Below are positions 24,458-32,746 of a stretch of 47,755 nucleotides of DNA, one piece after another. Origin of the DNA: Nitrospirota bacterium (lineage in GTDB: Bacteria; Nitrospirota; Leptospirillia; Leptospirillales; Leptospirillaceae); the NCBI GenBank assembly GCA_023481175.1, contig JAMCWM010000029.1, positions 1 to 47,755 on the forward strand, given 5' to 3'. A model generated the notes under the pieces. That model made no database searches. It was not told the DNA's origin and saw nothing but the letters and a program-made list of their open reading frames with translations. The position numbers and the translations under genes were made by a program. The number at the start of each line of letters is the position of its first letter. Position 1 is the stretch's first letter.

Positions 24458-25814
24458 GGATCCTTTGGTCCATGTGACGGAAGCCGGGGGAGACGGCCCC
24501 GCAGGAACCGGCTCCTTCCCGTCCGGAGAGCGCCTCCCGTCGGTGTGCCTTGTCTGTGTGGCTTCGGGGGCGGAGGAGAGACGATGGCTCGAAAGAGAGT
24601 GTGGTCGCTTCGCCTCCCTGGGCGCTCTTCCCGGGCTTCGCGTCGAGGTTCTTCTGGTGGGGGAAGGGACTCCGGAAGGGGAGGAGCCCTTCGGGGGCTT
24701 GCCCGTCACGGTCCTCTCCTTGCGGAATCCCCAGGGAGCCTCCGCCGCCCTTCGGGTGAGGTCCTGCCTGGCCCAAAGGGGGGTCGATCTCGTTTTGATC
24801 CTCTCCCGCCGCCGCCTGTTCCTGCTCCGTCTCGCCCTTTCCGGGCTGCCGATCGTGACGGCCGAATCCCTTCCCGCAATGAAGGGAGGAGCCGATGGCG
24901 CTCCTTCTCCCCTCCTCCCGGCGGACGAGGAAAACCCTGGAGGGATCCTCTCTTCCGCCGGCTTCTACCGGACCCTTCTCCGGGAGCGGGACTTCTCCCG
25001 GGGACGGAAGGCCCTCTCCCTCATAAGGACCGGGGTGGGGAAGGCCCTCTCCCGGGAGACCCCCCCTCCGGGAACCCTCCGGATCCTCATGTACCACCGG
25101 ATCGCCGACACCCTGGAGAAGGACATCCTGGCCGTGACCCCCTTCGCCTTCGCCCGGCAGATGGCCTGGCTCAAATCCGAGGGGTGGCAGGTCCTGCCGC
25201 TTCGGGAGGCGCTGTTGCGCCTCGAACAGGGGGCCCTTCCCGACCGGGCGGCCGCCCTCACCTTCGACGACGGCTACCGCGACAACTACGAGGAGGCCTT
25301 TCCCGTCCTCGCCCGTCTGGGATTTCCGGCGACGGTCTTTCCGGTCACGGGGTTCGTTCTCGAGGAGTCCGAGCACCGGCGCTACCGGGGGCGGAGCCCC
25401 GGGATCCCCTATCTCACCGTCTCCCAGATCCGGGAGATGAAGGCCCACGGGATGGAGTTCGGCGGCCACACCCACACCCATCCCCTCCTTCCCGGGATTT
25501 CCTGCGAGGCCGCCCAGGAGGAGATTCTCCGGGCAAAGAAATTGCTTGAGGAGTGGACGGGGGAGAAGTCGACCCTTTTTGCCTACCCCAACGGCGCCTA
25601 CTCCCGGGACCACTTCCGGATCCTGGATGGCCTGGGGTACGAGGCGGCCCTCTCGGTCCGGCCGGGGGCCAACCGGAAGGGAACCCTCCGGTGGATTCTC
25701 CGGAGAACCGAGATCAGCGGCCGGGACAGTTTCGGAGATTTTATCCAGAAAATGAACGGAGGCCTGGACTTGTGGCACGGCCTCTACCAGAGTGTCAGAG
25801 GATTTTACAGATGA
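24450..25814 (+). CDS. Polysaccharide deacetylase (NodB family) 2 with unknown N-terminal domain
   Basis: A 454-residue protein, far longer than a minimal NodB enzyme. Residues ~210-430 form the deacetylase domain: RILMYHRI, LTFDDGYRDNY, GGHTHTHPLL and FAYPNGAYS, with all metal and catalytic residues kept. Residues ~30-190 form an alpha/beta region (SVCLVCVASGAEERRWLERE, LRVEVLLVGEG, VDLVLILSRRRLFLLRLALSGLP) that resembles the N-terminal half of a GT-B glycosyltransferase but without a donor-binding half; I cannot assign it. The ATG at 24450 overlaps the preceding gene. No signal peptide is seen. It would deacetylate a precursor or the polymer. It overlaps the next gene by 4 bp. Confidence 0.85.
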   Translation: MSRDPLVHVTEAGGDGPAGTGSFPSGERLPSVCLVCVASGAEERRWLERECGRFASLGALPGLRVEVLLVGEGTPEGEEPFGGLPVTVLSLRNPQGASAALRVRSCLAQRGVDLVLILSRRRLFLLRLALSGLPIVTAESLPAMKGGADGAPSPLLPADEENPGGILSSAGFYRTLLRERDFSRGRKALSLIRTGVGKALSRETPPPGTLRILMYHRIADTLEKDILAVTPFAFARQMAWLKSEGWQVLPLREALLRLEQGALPDRAAALTFDDGYRDNYEEAFPVLARLGFPATVFPVTGFVLEESEHRRYRGRSPGIPYLTVSQIREMKAHGMEFGGHTHTHPLLPGISCEAAQEEILRAKKLLEEWTGEKSTLFAYPNGAYSRDHFRILDGLGYEAALSVRPGANRKGTLRWILRRTEISGRDSFGDFIQKMNGGLDLWHGLYQSVRGFYR

Positions 25815-26992
25815 ATGGACCCTCCTTCAAAATTCTTTATCTCATGACGGAGCCCTTCGGGATGGGTGGCGTCCAGAGCGATCTCAAGGCCCTGGGACCC
25901 CATTTCGTCTCCCGGGGCCACAAGGTGGTGGTGGCCTGTCCCGAGGGCGACCAGCTCGAGGTCCTGCGAAAGGGCGGGGTGGAGCATCTTCCCTTCACCG
26001 TCCACTTCCGGACCCCGGGGGAGTTTCTGGCCATGGCCCGGAGTCTCCGCGCCCTGATCGAGCGGGTCGATCCCACCGTCCTCGCTCCCCAGTCGATCCG
26101 GGCCTCCTGGGTCTGCCACGCCGCGGCCCGGAATCTCCCCGTCGCCCGGGTGACCACCGTCCACAACATCCACACCAACGCCAACGCCCTCATGGCCGGC
26201 GTGATTCTGAACCGCGCCTCCCACCTGGTGATCTTCGAGTCGGACCACGAGCACAAACGGCTTCTCCGCCTGGGGCTCTCGGCCAGAAAGACCCGGGTCA
26301 TCCCGAGCGGAATCGACACCGGGACCTTCTACCGGGTGGACCGCAAGGAGGCGCCCCGCCTTCGCTCCCTGATCCCGGGGATCGGTCCCGAGACCGTGAT
26401 CTTCGGTTGCGTGGCGAGGCTCAGCGGCGAGAAGGCCCACAAGGACCTGCTCGCCGCCTACGCCATCGTCCGCAAATCCTATACCGACACCCGGCTCGTC
26501 CTGGTGGGAGACGGCCCCTTGCGGGAGGATCTCGAGGGGCGGTCCCGCTCCCTGGGGATCCTCCCCTTCGTCCACTTCGCGGGCCAGCGCACAAATATCC
26601 GGGAGTGGCTCAACCTCTTCGACGTCTTCACCCTGGCCTCGACCCGCGAGTCCCTTCCCCGGGCGGCCCGGGAGGCGATGGCCTGCGGCCTTCCCGTCAT
26701 CGCCACGCGGGTGGGGGCGACCCGGGAGGCGGTGCGGGAAGGGGAGAACGGCCTTCTGGTTCCTCCCTCGAATGTCGACGCCCTGGCCCGGGCCATGCTC
26801 CATCTTCTCTTCGAGCCCGACACCCGGCGAAGGATGGGGGAACGGAGCCTCGCCATGATCGAGGAGCGCTTCAGCCAGAGCCGATGGTTCGACGACAACG
26901 AGGCGGTCTACCGGAAGGCCTCGCTTCTTGCGGGACGCCACGCTCCGGACGAGATCGGTCCCGAGCTCCTCCGGACGGTGACGGTTCCGTGA
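25811..26992 (+). CDS. GT4 glycosyltransferase
   Basis: A 393-residue GT-B enzyme. Motifs in order: ILYLMTEPFGMGGVQSDL, VARVTTVHNIHTNANAL, RVIPSGIDTGTFY, IFGCVARLSGEKAHKDLL, LVLVGDGPLREDLE, FVHFAGQRTNIREWL and TRESLPRAAREAMACGLPVIATRVG, the last giving a complete EX7E. It should extend the lipid-linked repeat unit. Its ATG overlaps the deacetylase stop (ATGA) and its own stop overlaps the GTG of the next gene, so it is translated as part of a coupled series. Donor and acceptor sugars are unknown. Confidence 0.9.
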   Translation: MNGPSFKILYLMTEPFGMGGVQSDLKALGPHFVSRGHKVVVACPEGDQLEVLRKGGVEHLPFTVHFRTPGEFLAMARSLRALIERVDPTVLAPQSIRASWVCHAAARNLPVARVTTVHNIHTNANALMAGVILNRASHLVIFESDHEHKRLLRLGLSARKTRVIPSGIDTGTFYRVDRKEAPRLRSLIPGIGPETVIFGCVARLSGEKAHKDLLAAYAIVRKSYTDTRLVLVGDGPLREDLEGRSRSLGILPFVHFAGQRTNIREWLNLFDVFTLASTRESLPRAAREAMACGLPVIATRVGATREAVREGENGLLVPPSNVDALARAMLHLLFEPDTRRRMGERSLAMIEERFSQSRWFDDNEAVYRKASLLAGRHAPDEIGPELLRTVTVP

Positions 26993-28143
26993 AGGCTCTC
27001 GTGGCCCTCCTCTTCGGAGTCTCGCTCTTTCTCGTCCTCTACCCGCTCGTCCTCTATCCGGGGCTGATCTTCTTCCTCTCCCGTCTCTTTCCCCGGCCGG
27101 TCAGAAAGGCCCGCCCCGACCCCCTTCCCTTCGTCACCGTGGTCATCCCCGCCCACAACGAGGAACGGGTCGTCCGGGACAAGATCGAAAACACCCTCTC
27201 CCTCGACTACCCCCCCGACCGGCTCGAGATTCTCCTGGCTTCCGACGGCTCGACGGACCGGACCGCCGAGATCGCCCGGGAGACGGCCCATCCCGCCTTC
27301 CACTTCCTGGACTTTCCCGTCCGGAGGGGCAAGCTCGCGGTCCTGGGGGACGCCGTCTCCCGGGCCCGGGGGGAGCTTCTGGTCCTCACCGACACCTCGG
27401 CCATGCTGGCCCCCGACGCCCTTCTCCGGGCGGTGGAGAACTTCTCCGACCCCGAGGTGGGGTGCGTCGCCGGACGCTACCGGATCGCCCGGGAGGTCAC
27501 CCCCGCCCTCGACGGCCGGGGAGAGAGCGAGCGGGGATACTTCGAGTTCGAGATTTTCCAGAGGATCTGCGAGAGCCGCTTCCATTCGACGCTCGGGGCC
27601 CACGGGGCCTTCTACATGGTCCGACGGGCCCTCTTCCCCCTTGTTCCCCCGGGGACGATCAACGACGATTTCGTGATCCCGATGCTGATCCTCGCCCGGG
27701 GTTTCCGGACGGTCTACGAGGAGAAGGCGGTCGCCTTCGAAGTCCATCTCGCCACCGTGAAAAGCGAATTCCGGCGGCGGGTCAGGATCTCCCAGGGGAA
27801 CTTCCAGCAGATCCTCCTCCTTCTTCCGGCCCTGGGCTTCCGGGATCTCCGGGCCCTCTTCGTCTTTGTTTCCCACAAGGTCCTCCGGGCCTTCCAGCCC
27901 CTGGCCCTTTTCGGGATCCTCCTGGGGTCGGCCCTTCTTCCCGGACCTCTCTTCCGGACTCTCTTTCTCCTTCAGCTCTTCTTCTACGCGACGGGTCTTC
28001 TGGCCCTTTTCCTCCCCCGTCCCGGCCGCCTCCTCTCCCTTCCCCTCTACTTTCTGACGGGGAACGCCGCCATCCTCCTGGGCCTCCTCCGCCAGCTCCG
28101 CCAGGGCTCCCGTCCCGCCCGGCTCCAGTGGGAGAAGTCGTGA
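26989..28143 (+). CDS. Membrane GT2 glycosyltransferase (GTG start)
   Basis: A 384-residue processive-type GT2 enzyme. An N-terminal membrane helix (ALVALLFGVSLFLVLYPLVLYPGLIFFL) precedes the GT-A domain with FVTVVIPAHNEERVV, LLASDGSTDRT and LTDTSAML (the acidic/metal region), and NDDFVIPMLI. RRVRISQGNFQQIL replaces the QxxRW motif of cellulose and hyaluronan synthases. Two to four membrane helices close the protein. The GTG at 26989 overlaps the previous stop (GTGA), and the next gene starts the same way. Enzymes of this type transfer sugars at the inner face and may assist export; here it may build part of the backbone. Confidence 0.87.
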   Translation: MKALVALLFGVSLFLVLYPLVLYPGLIFFLSRLFPRPVRKARPDPLPFVTVVIPAHNEERVVRDKIENTLSLDYPPDRLEILLASDGSTDRTAEIARETAHPAFHFLDFPVRRGKLAVLGDAVSRARGELLVLTDTSAMLAPDALLRAVENFSDPEVGCVAGRYRIAREVTPALDGRGESERGYFEFEIFQRICESRFHSTLGAHGAFYMVRRALFPLVPPGTINDDFVIPMLILARGFRTVYEEKAVAFEVHLATVKSEFRRRVRISQGNFQQILLLLPALGFRDLRALFVFVSHKVLRAFQPLALFGILLGSALLPGPLFRTLFLLQLFFYATGLLALFLPRPGRLLSLPLYFLTGNAAILLGLLRQLRQGSRPARLQWEKS

Positions 28144-28931
28144 GGGCCGCCCTCGTCCTGATGTACCACCAGATCGTGCCCGAAGGGGCTTCCCCCGGAT
28201 GGGTGCCGGCCCCCCTGGCCGATCCCCGCTACGGGGTGGGACAGAAGGACTTCGTCCGCCAGATGGCCCACCTCCGGGAGGAAGGCTACACCATCCTGTC
28301 CCTGGACTCTCTTCTCGCGCCGGGGGCCGGGGACGAGGCGGCGGCCTCCGGCCGTCCGGCGGTCGCCGTCACCTTCGACGACGGATACGAGACCGATTGG
28401 CGGCTTGCGGCCCCGGTCCTGTCGAAGTTCGGGATTCCGGCGACCTTCTTCGTCGCGACCGGCCATATCGGGGCTCCCGGCATGCTGACCGAATCCATGG
28501 TGGCGGAGCTGTCCGCCCGTCCGATCTTCCGGATCGGCTCCCACGGGGAGAGCCACCGGTTTCTTTCGGAGCTTTCGGAAGAGGAGTGCGAAGACGAACT
28601 CCGTCGATCCCTCGAGAAGGTCCGAGCCCTGACTGGACAGAAGGAGGCGGAGATCTCGGCCCCCGGCGGACGGACCTCCCCCCGGGTCGCCGATCTTGCC
28701 CGAAAGACGGGCTACCGGGCGCAGGCCACCTCCCGTCCCGGACTCTTCCTTCCCGGAGGGGACCCCTTTTCCATTCCCCGTCTTCCCGTCATGAGCCGCC
28801 ATTCCCTTTCCGACTTTTCCGCCCTGCTCGATCCCCGCTCCCCGGCCACCCGAAGGGACTGGTGGGTGAGGAGCGCCAAGCAGGCGGCCCGGGCCGTGCT
28901 TGGAACACTCCCTTTCGGAAAGGGAGGCTGA
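28140..28931 (+). CDS. Polysaccharide deacetylase (NodB family) 3 (GTG start)
   Basis: A 263-residue NodB enzyme. ALVLMYHQIVPEG opens the domain; VTFDDGYETDW carries the DD pair, IGSHGESHRFL the two His ligands, and ISAPGGRTSPRV the third motif. These residues are all intact, so activity is expected. The GTG at 28140 overlaps the preceding stop (GTGA). No signal peptide is visible. It is the third deacetylase in a single operon, which suggests either several acetylated positions or several stages of deacetylation. It is followed 4 bp later by the phosphodiesterase-like gene. Confidence 0.88.
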   Translation: MRAALVLMYHQIVPEGASPGWVPAPLADPRYGVGQKDFVRQMAHLREEGYTILSLDSLLAPGAGDEAAASGRPAVAVTFDDGYETDWRLAAPVLSKFGIPATFFVATGHIGAPGMLTESMVAELSARPIFRIGSHGESHRFLSELSEEECEDELRRSLEKVRALTGQKEAEISAPGGRTSPRVADLARKTGYRAQATSRPGLFLPGGDPFSIPRLPVMSRHSLSDFSALLDPRSPATRRDWWVRSAKQAARAVLGTLPFGKGG

Positions 28932-28935
28932 CCCG

Positions 28936-30429
28936 ATGGCCTCGCACCTGGTGCTTCTGGGGCTCGGAGGGCTCTCCCTCGAGCTTCTCGACCCCCTGAT
29001 CCACAACGGGTGGCTTCCCAACCTGGAGTTTCTGATGGGGCGCGGGGTGGTGGGATCCTTGAGCTCCGACCTTCCTCCCTATGCCGCGACGGAATGGACG
29101 ACCCTCCTGACCGGCGAGGGGCCGGGAACGACAGGCTTCCTCGAAGGGTCGAGAAAGACGCCCGGGTCCTATTTCCCCGAAGTGGCGAGCCTTCGGGCCC
29201 TGGCCCGGCGCTCTCCCCGCTCCCTTCTCGCCCGGAACTCCCACGAGACGGTTCTGGTGGGGGTGCCCATCCCCCCCGCTCCCGGCCCGCGGCCGCCGGA
29301 GGAGGCGGTCCAGCTTCTCAGGTGGCAGGGCGGGCGCTTTTCGGTCCACTCCCTGCCCCGGCCCTCCGACCCGGAGGAAGGAGAAAAGCTCCCCGGCAGC
29401 GGAGAGGAGGATTCCGGCTCCTTCGTCGAGAGAGCGACCCGGCGGATGGTCGCCCTCTCCGTCTCGATGGCCCGGGTTCTCCGGGAGTCGGGTCCCCGGG
29501 TCGTCGCCATCCATTTCTCGGGGCTCGACCGGATCCTGTCGCGCTACCATCGCGATGTCGTCTCCGCCCTCCTGGGACGATCCGGGCGGGGGCTGGAGGA
29601 TCCTCTCCGCCAGTTCTTCCGGGCCTTCGACGATGCGGTGGGAACGGCTCTCGATCTCACGAAAAAGCCCGGCAGCCTCGTCGTCCTGGCCAGCGCCCAC
29701 GGCTTCTCCCCCGTCCGGCGGGCTCTGAACCTGAACGCCTTCCTCCTGGCGGAGGGCCATTTGGGACTTCGCCCCGAGGCGGGGGGGGAGTCGGTGCTCC
29801 GGGAGGTGGCCGCGCCGGTCCTTCGTTCCATGAAGATCGAACGGACCCGGGTGAAACGGCTTCTCTCCCGTTCCCGCCTAAAAGAGGTCGTGGACCGCAC
29901 CGGCGCCCTGCTGAGTTCGGAGATCGGGCTCTTCGACTGGGGGCGGACCCGGGCCTTCGCCCTCTCCCGGACCGGGATCACGCTGAACGTCCGGGGGGTC
30001 GAATCGAAGGGGACGGTCAATCCGGGACCGGAGGAGCGGGAGCTGGGGGAACGGATCCGTCGCTCCCTGCTCGACCTCGTCGACCCGGTCACGGGAAAGC
30101 GTCCGGTGCGTGAAGTCATGTGGCGGGAGGAGCTCTTCGAGGGGCCGGGTCTTCCCGAGCTTCCGCACCTCATCGTCCGGGACTTTGAGCCGGACTTCAG
30201 CCTCGAGGACTGGCGGAATGTCTCGCCCGGCGTCGCCATTTTCTCCGACCCCCTTCCCCGCACCGGAACTCCCCGGAGCCCGGGATTCTACTGCTTTTCC
30301 GGCCGGCCCCTCCCGGAGGCTCTTCGGCTCCCCCGCCCCCTGACCTTGGTCGAGCTTTCCGGGATGATTCTCTCGGCCCTTGGAACGTCTCCTTTGCCCC
30401 TCTCGGGAGAGATCCCGCAAGGGTCCTGA
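28936..30429 (+). CDS. Alkaline-phosphatase-superfamily (phosphodiesterase-like) protein, metal site degenerate
   Basis: A 497-residue protein with the plan of type I phosphodiesterase/AP-superfamily proteins: LVLLGLGGLSLELLDPL, PNLEFLMGRGVVGSL, AATEWTTLLTGEGPGTTGF, IHFSGLDRILSRYH, LVVLASAHGFSPVRR and a C-terminal PHLIVRDFEPDF. Several metal ligands usual in the family are replaced: GLDG is GLGG, SDHG is SAHG, and the His of the DRxxH motif is Ser. The Thr nucleophile (TEWTTLLTG) is kept. It may therefore be a non-catalytic or regulatory homologue. GGAGG stands nine bases before the ATG. It is the last gene of the operon; the sigma-54 promoter of the next unit begins right after its stop. Confidence 0.78.
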   Translation: MASHLVLLGLGGLSLELLDPLIHNGWLPNLEFLMGRGVVGSLSSDLPPYAATEWTTLLTGEGPGTTGFLEGSRKTPGSYFPEVASLRALARRSPRSLLARNSHETVLVGVPIPPAPGPRPPEEAVQLLRWQGGRFSVHSLPRPSDPEEGEKLPGSGEEDSGSFVERATRRMVALSVSMARVLRESGPRVVAIHFSGLDRILSRYHRDVVSALLGRSGRGLEDPLRQFFRAFDDAVGTALDLTKKPGSLVVLASAHGFSPVRRALNLNAFLLAEGHLGLRPEAGGESVLREVAAPVLRSMKIERTRVKRLLSRSRLKEVVDRTGALLSSEIGLFDWGRTRAFALSRTGITLNVRGVESKGTVNPGPEERELGERIRRSLLDLVDPVTGKRPVREVMWREELFEGPGLPELPHLIVRDFEPDFSLEDWRNVSPGVAIFSDPLPRTGTPRSPGFYCFSGRPLPEALRLPRPLTLVELSGMILSALGTSPLPLSGEIPQGS

Positions 30430-30434
30430 AGTTT

Positions 30435-30450
30435 TGGCAAGCATCTTGCT
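30435..30450 (+). promoter_or_regulatory. Sigma-54 -24/-12 promoter before the export operon
   Basis: TGGCAAGCATCTTGCT: GG at 30436-30437, GC at 30448-30449, 10 bp between, with both TGGCA and TTGC matching consensus. It begins 5 bp after the stop of the preceding gene and 57 bp before the exporter ATG. Confidence 0.85.
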
Positions 30451-30506
30451 TTTCATTTTGCAACCGTGTTTTGGCCGACAGACAATCCATGACTTGCGAG
30501 GGACCC

Positions 30507-31361
30507 ATGACTTCTGATTTCAAGACCGCGGGGCGGTCGTCGACCCGCCTCTTCCTGTTCCTTCTTCTGCTCGCCACGGTTTTTCTGGGATCGCTTCCGG
30601 ATGCCCGGGCCGAAGGTCTCTACCGGATCGGGGTGGGGGATTCCCTGGCGGTCAATGTCTGGGACGAGCCCAAGCTGAACGGAGCCTACGAAGTGCTCCC
30701 CGACGGGACGATCACCATGCCGCTCGCCGGGACATTCCGGGCCGAGGGCTACACGGGACCGGAGCTCGCGCACCGGATCGCCAATCGTCTTTCGGCCGTC
30801 TTCAGGAAAAAACCGGAGGTGACAGTGACGGTCAAGGGGATGGGGAACAACTTCTTCTATATCTCGGGCGCCGTCGGCAAGACCGGTCCCGTCGCCTTCA
30901 CCCACCGCATCCGGCTTCTCCAGGCGATCATCCTGGCCGGCGGGGCTACCCCTTCTGCCGACGAGGACCGAGTGGTCCTGATCCGGAACAACGAGCCCCG
31001 GACGATCTCGATCGAGAAGCTCGACCAGGGGAAGGACCTCTCCAACAATATCCCGATCCACCCCCAGGACATCATCATCGTGCCTTTGAAAACCGACCAG
31101 ATCTACCTGATGGGAGAGGTGACCGCTCCCGGCGCCTACTACTTCAACAAGGGGATGACGGTCATGCAGGCCCTCATCCAGGCGCACGGCTGGTCCCAAT
31201 TCGCCTCCACCGGCTCGATCCGCATCATCCGGAAGCAGAAGGACGGGACCAAGAAGATCGTCCACATCGATGTCGACCACATCGAAAACGAGAAGAAGAC
31301 CGAACCCAAGGAGTTTCTCCATCCCGGGGACCTGATCTACGTCCCGCAGCGGATGTTCTGA
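30507..31361 (+). CDS. Polysaccharide export protein (Wza/EpsE-like)
   Basis: A 284-residue periplasmic/outer-membrane exporter. The signal peptide (LFLFLLLLATVFLGSLPDARA, ending near residue 35) has no lipobox cysteine, unlike E. coli Wza. Next comes the Poly_export domain: YRIGVGDSLAVNVWDEPKLNG, VLPDGTITMPLAG and KKPEVTVTVKG; two SLBB-like repeats follow (FYISGAVGKTGPVAF and IYLMGEVTAPGAYYF). It ends in FLHPGDLIYVPQRMF. The ATG at 30507 follows GAGGG; an upstream in-frame ATG at 30489 lacks a ribosome-binding site. It should form the outer-membrane channel for the EPS together with the BY-kinase from 32747. First gene of its unit. Confidence 0.92.
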   Translation: MTSDFKTAGRSSTRLFLFLLLLATVFLGSLPDARAEGLYRIGVGDSLAVNVWDEPKLNGAYEVLPDGTITMPLAGTFRAEGYTGPELAHRIANRLSAVFRKKPEVTVTVKGMGNNFFYISGAVGKTGPVAFTHRIRLLQAIILAGGATPSADEDRVVLIRNNEPRTISIEKLDQGKDLSNNIPIHPQDIIIVPLKTDQIYLMGEVTAPGAYYFNKGMTVMQALIQAHGWSQFASTGSIRIIRKQKDGTKKIVHIDVDHIENEKKTEPKEFLHPGDLIYVPQRMF

Positions 31362-31392
31362 GACTCCGGAACCTCTCCCGGGGACTGATGCG

Positions 31393-32733
31393 ATGATCCG
31401 ACTCTTCAACCACTATATCTCGATCGGCGTTCTGGCCGTCCTCCTGGGGGACGTGGCCTTTGCGGCTCTGGCCACGGGAATTCTCGCGGGGCTGTCGGGC
31501 TCCTTCACGGACCTGTCCCCCGTCCATCCCCTGGCCACCGGGGCTGTCTGGAGCCTCTCTCTGGCCTTCGTCTTCTTCCAGGGAGGGCTCTACGATCCGA
31601 TGAGCTTCGAGACCGACCGCCGGAACATGATAAGGCTGATCTCGGCCTTCGTGCTTCTTGCGGGGGTGGGAACCCTGGCCATGAAGTTCGTTCCGGCCAT
31701 CCGGCTGGGCTGGCGGGGAGTCCTGGCCCTTTCGGGGCTCACCTTCGCCCTGGTGGCCTTCTGGCGGTGGGTTCTGGTCCAGAGGCTCCCCGTCCACGAG
31801 TGGAAGCGGAGCACCCTGATCCTGGGGACGGGACAGATCGCCCGCATCTTCGAGGAGCTGAACCGCTTCCGCCACAACATCCGGATCCAGGCGGTCGTGG
31901 ATGCCCAGAAGATCAAGGAGATGAATCTCGCCCGCTACGCCCTCGACCACAAGATCCACTCCATCGTCATCAGCCTCAAGGACCGGCGGGGGACCCTTCC
32001 GATCCACGAGATCCTGGAGTGCAAGATGAACGGGATCGAGGTGATGGAGTGGCCGACCTTCTACGAAAAGAACATGAACAAGATCGACATCATGAACGTG
32101 AACCCGAGCCACCTGATCCTGGGGGACGGCTTCCAGAAAAATCGGATCACCGTGGTGGTCAAGGGGGTCATGGACCGGGTCCTCGCCTTAGTCGGGCTGG
32201 TCCTCTTCGCCCCCTTCGGCGCCCTGATCGCCCTGGCCATCAAGATGAACAGCCCGGGTCCGGTCCTCTACAGCCAGGAGCGGGTGGGCTTGAACGGAAA
32301 ACCCTTCAATATCTTCAAGTTCCGGTCGATGGTCGTCGACGCGGAGAAGAACCGGGCTCCCCAGTGGGCCTCGGAACAGGATCCCCGGATCACGAAGGTG
32401 GGCCGTTTCCTGCGCAAGACGCGCCTCGACGAGGTTCCCCAGCTCATCAACATCCTGAAGGGGGAGATGAGTTTCATCGGACCCCGGCCCGAGCGGCCCT
32501 TCTTCGTCTCGGAGCTCGAGAAGTGCATTCCCTTCTACGGCCTTCGCCACGTCACCAAGCCGGGGCTCTCGGGCTGGGCCCAGATCCGGTACCGCTACGG
32601 AGCCACGGTCGAGGACGCGGTGAAAAAACTGGAGTACGATCTCTACTACATCAAGAACCTCTCCATCTTCCTGGACCTCATGATCTTCATGGAGACGATC
32701 CAGGTCATCCTCTTCGGCAAAGGAAGCCGGTAA
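31393..32733 (+). CDS. Priming sugar transferase (undecaprenyl-phosphate sugar-1-phosphate transferase, EpsB-like)
   Basis: A 446-residue polyprenyl-phosphate transferase of the size and layout seen in PEP-CTERM loci. Four N-terminal membrane helices are followed by a Rossmann-like domain (STLILGTGQIARIFEEL). The C-terminal bacterial sugar transferase domain begins at a fifth helix (MDRVLALVGLVLFAPFGALIALAIK) and carries SPGPVLYSQERVGLNGKPF, FKFRSMVVDAE, TRLDEVPQLINILKGEMSFIGPRPERP and KPGLSGWAQIRYRYG. It transfers sugar-1-phosphate from a UDP-sugar to undecaprenyl phosphate, the committed first step of repeat-unit synthesis at the inner membrane. The chosen ATG has only a weak ribosome-binding site. 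It lies between the exporter and BY-kinase genes. Confidence 0.92.
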   Translation: MIRLFNHYISIGVLAVLLGDVAFAALATGILAGLSGSFTDLSPVHPLATGAVWSLSLAFVFFQGGLYDPMSFETDRRNMIRLISAFVLLAGVGTLAMKFVPAIRLGWRGVLALSGLTFALVAFWRWVLVQRLPVHEWKRSTLILGTGQIARIFEELNRFRHNIRIQAVVDAQKIKEMNLARYALDHKIHSIVISLKDRRGTLPIHEILECKMNGIEVMEWPTFYEKNMNKIDIMNVNPSHLILGDGFQKNRITVVVKGVMDRVLALVGLVLFAPFGALIALAIKMNSPGPVLYSQERVGLNGKPFNIFKFRSMVVDAEKNRAPQWASEQDPRITKVGRFLRKTRLDEVPQLINILKGEMSFIGPRPERPFFVSELEKCIPFYGLRHVTKPGLSGWAQIRYRYGATVEDAVKKLEYDLYYIKNLSIFLDLMIFMETIQVILFGKGSR

Positions 32734-32746
32734 CCCAAGGAGATCC

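Noticed and set aside
22694-25778. Long minus-strand frames over the O-antigen ligase and deacetylase 2 genes
   Set aside because: They lie opposite well-supported genes and have no recognisable content.
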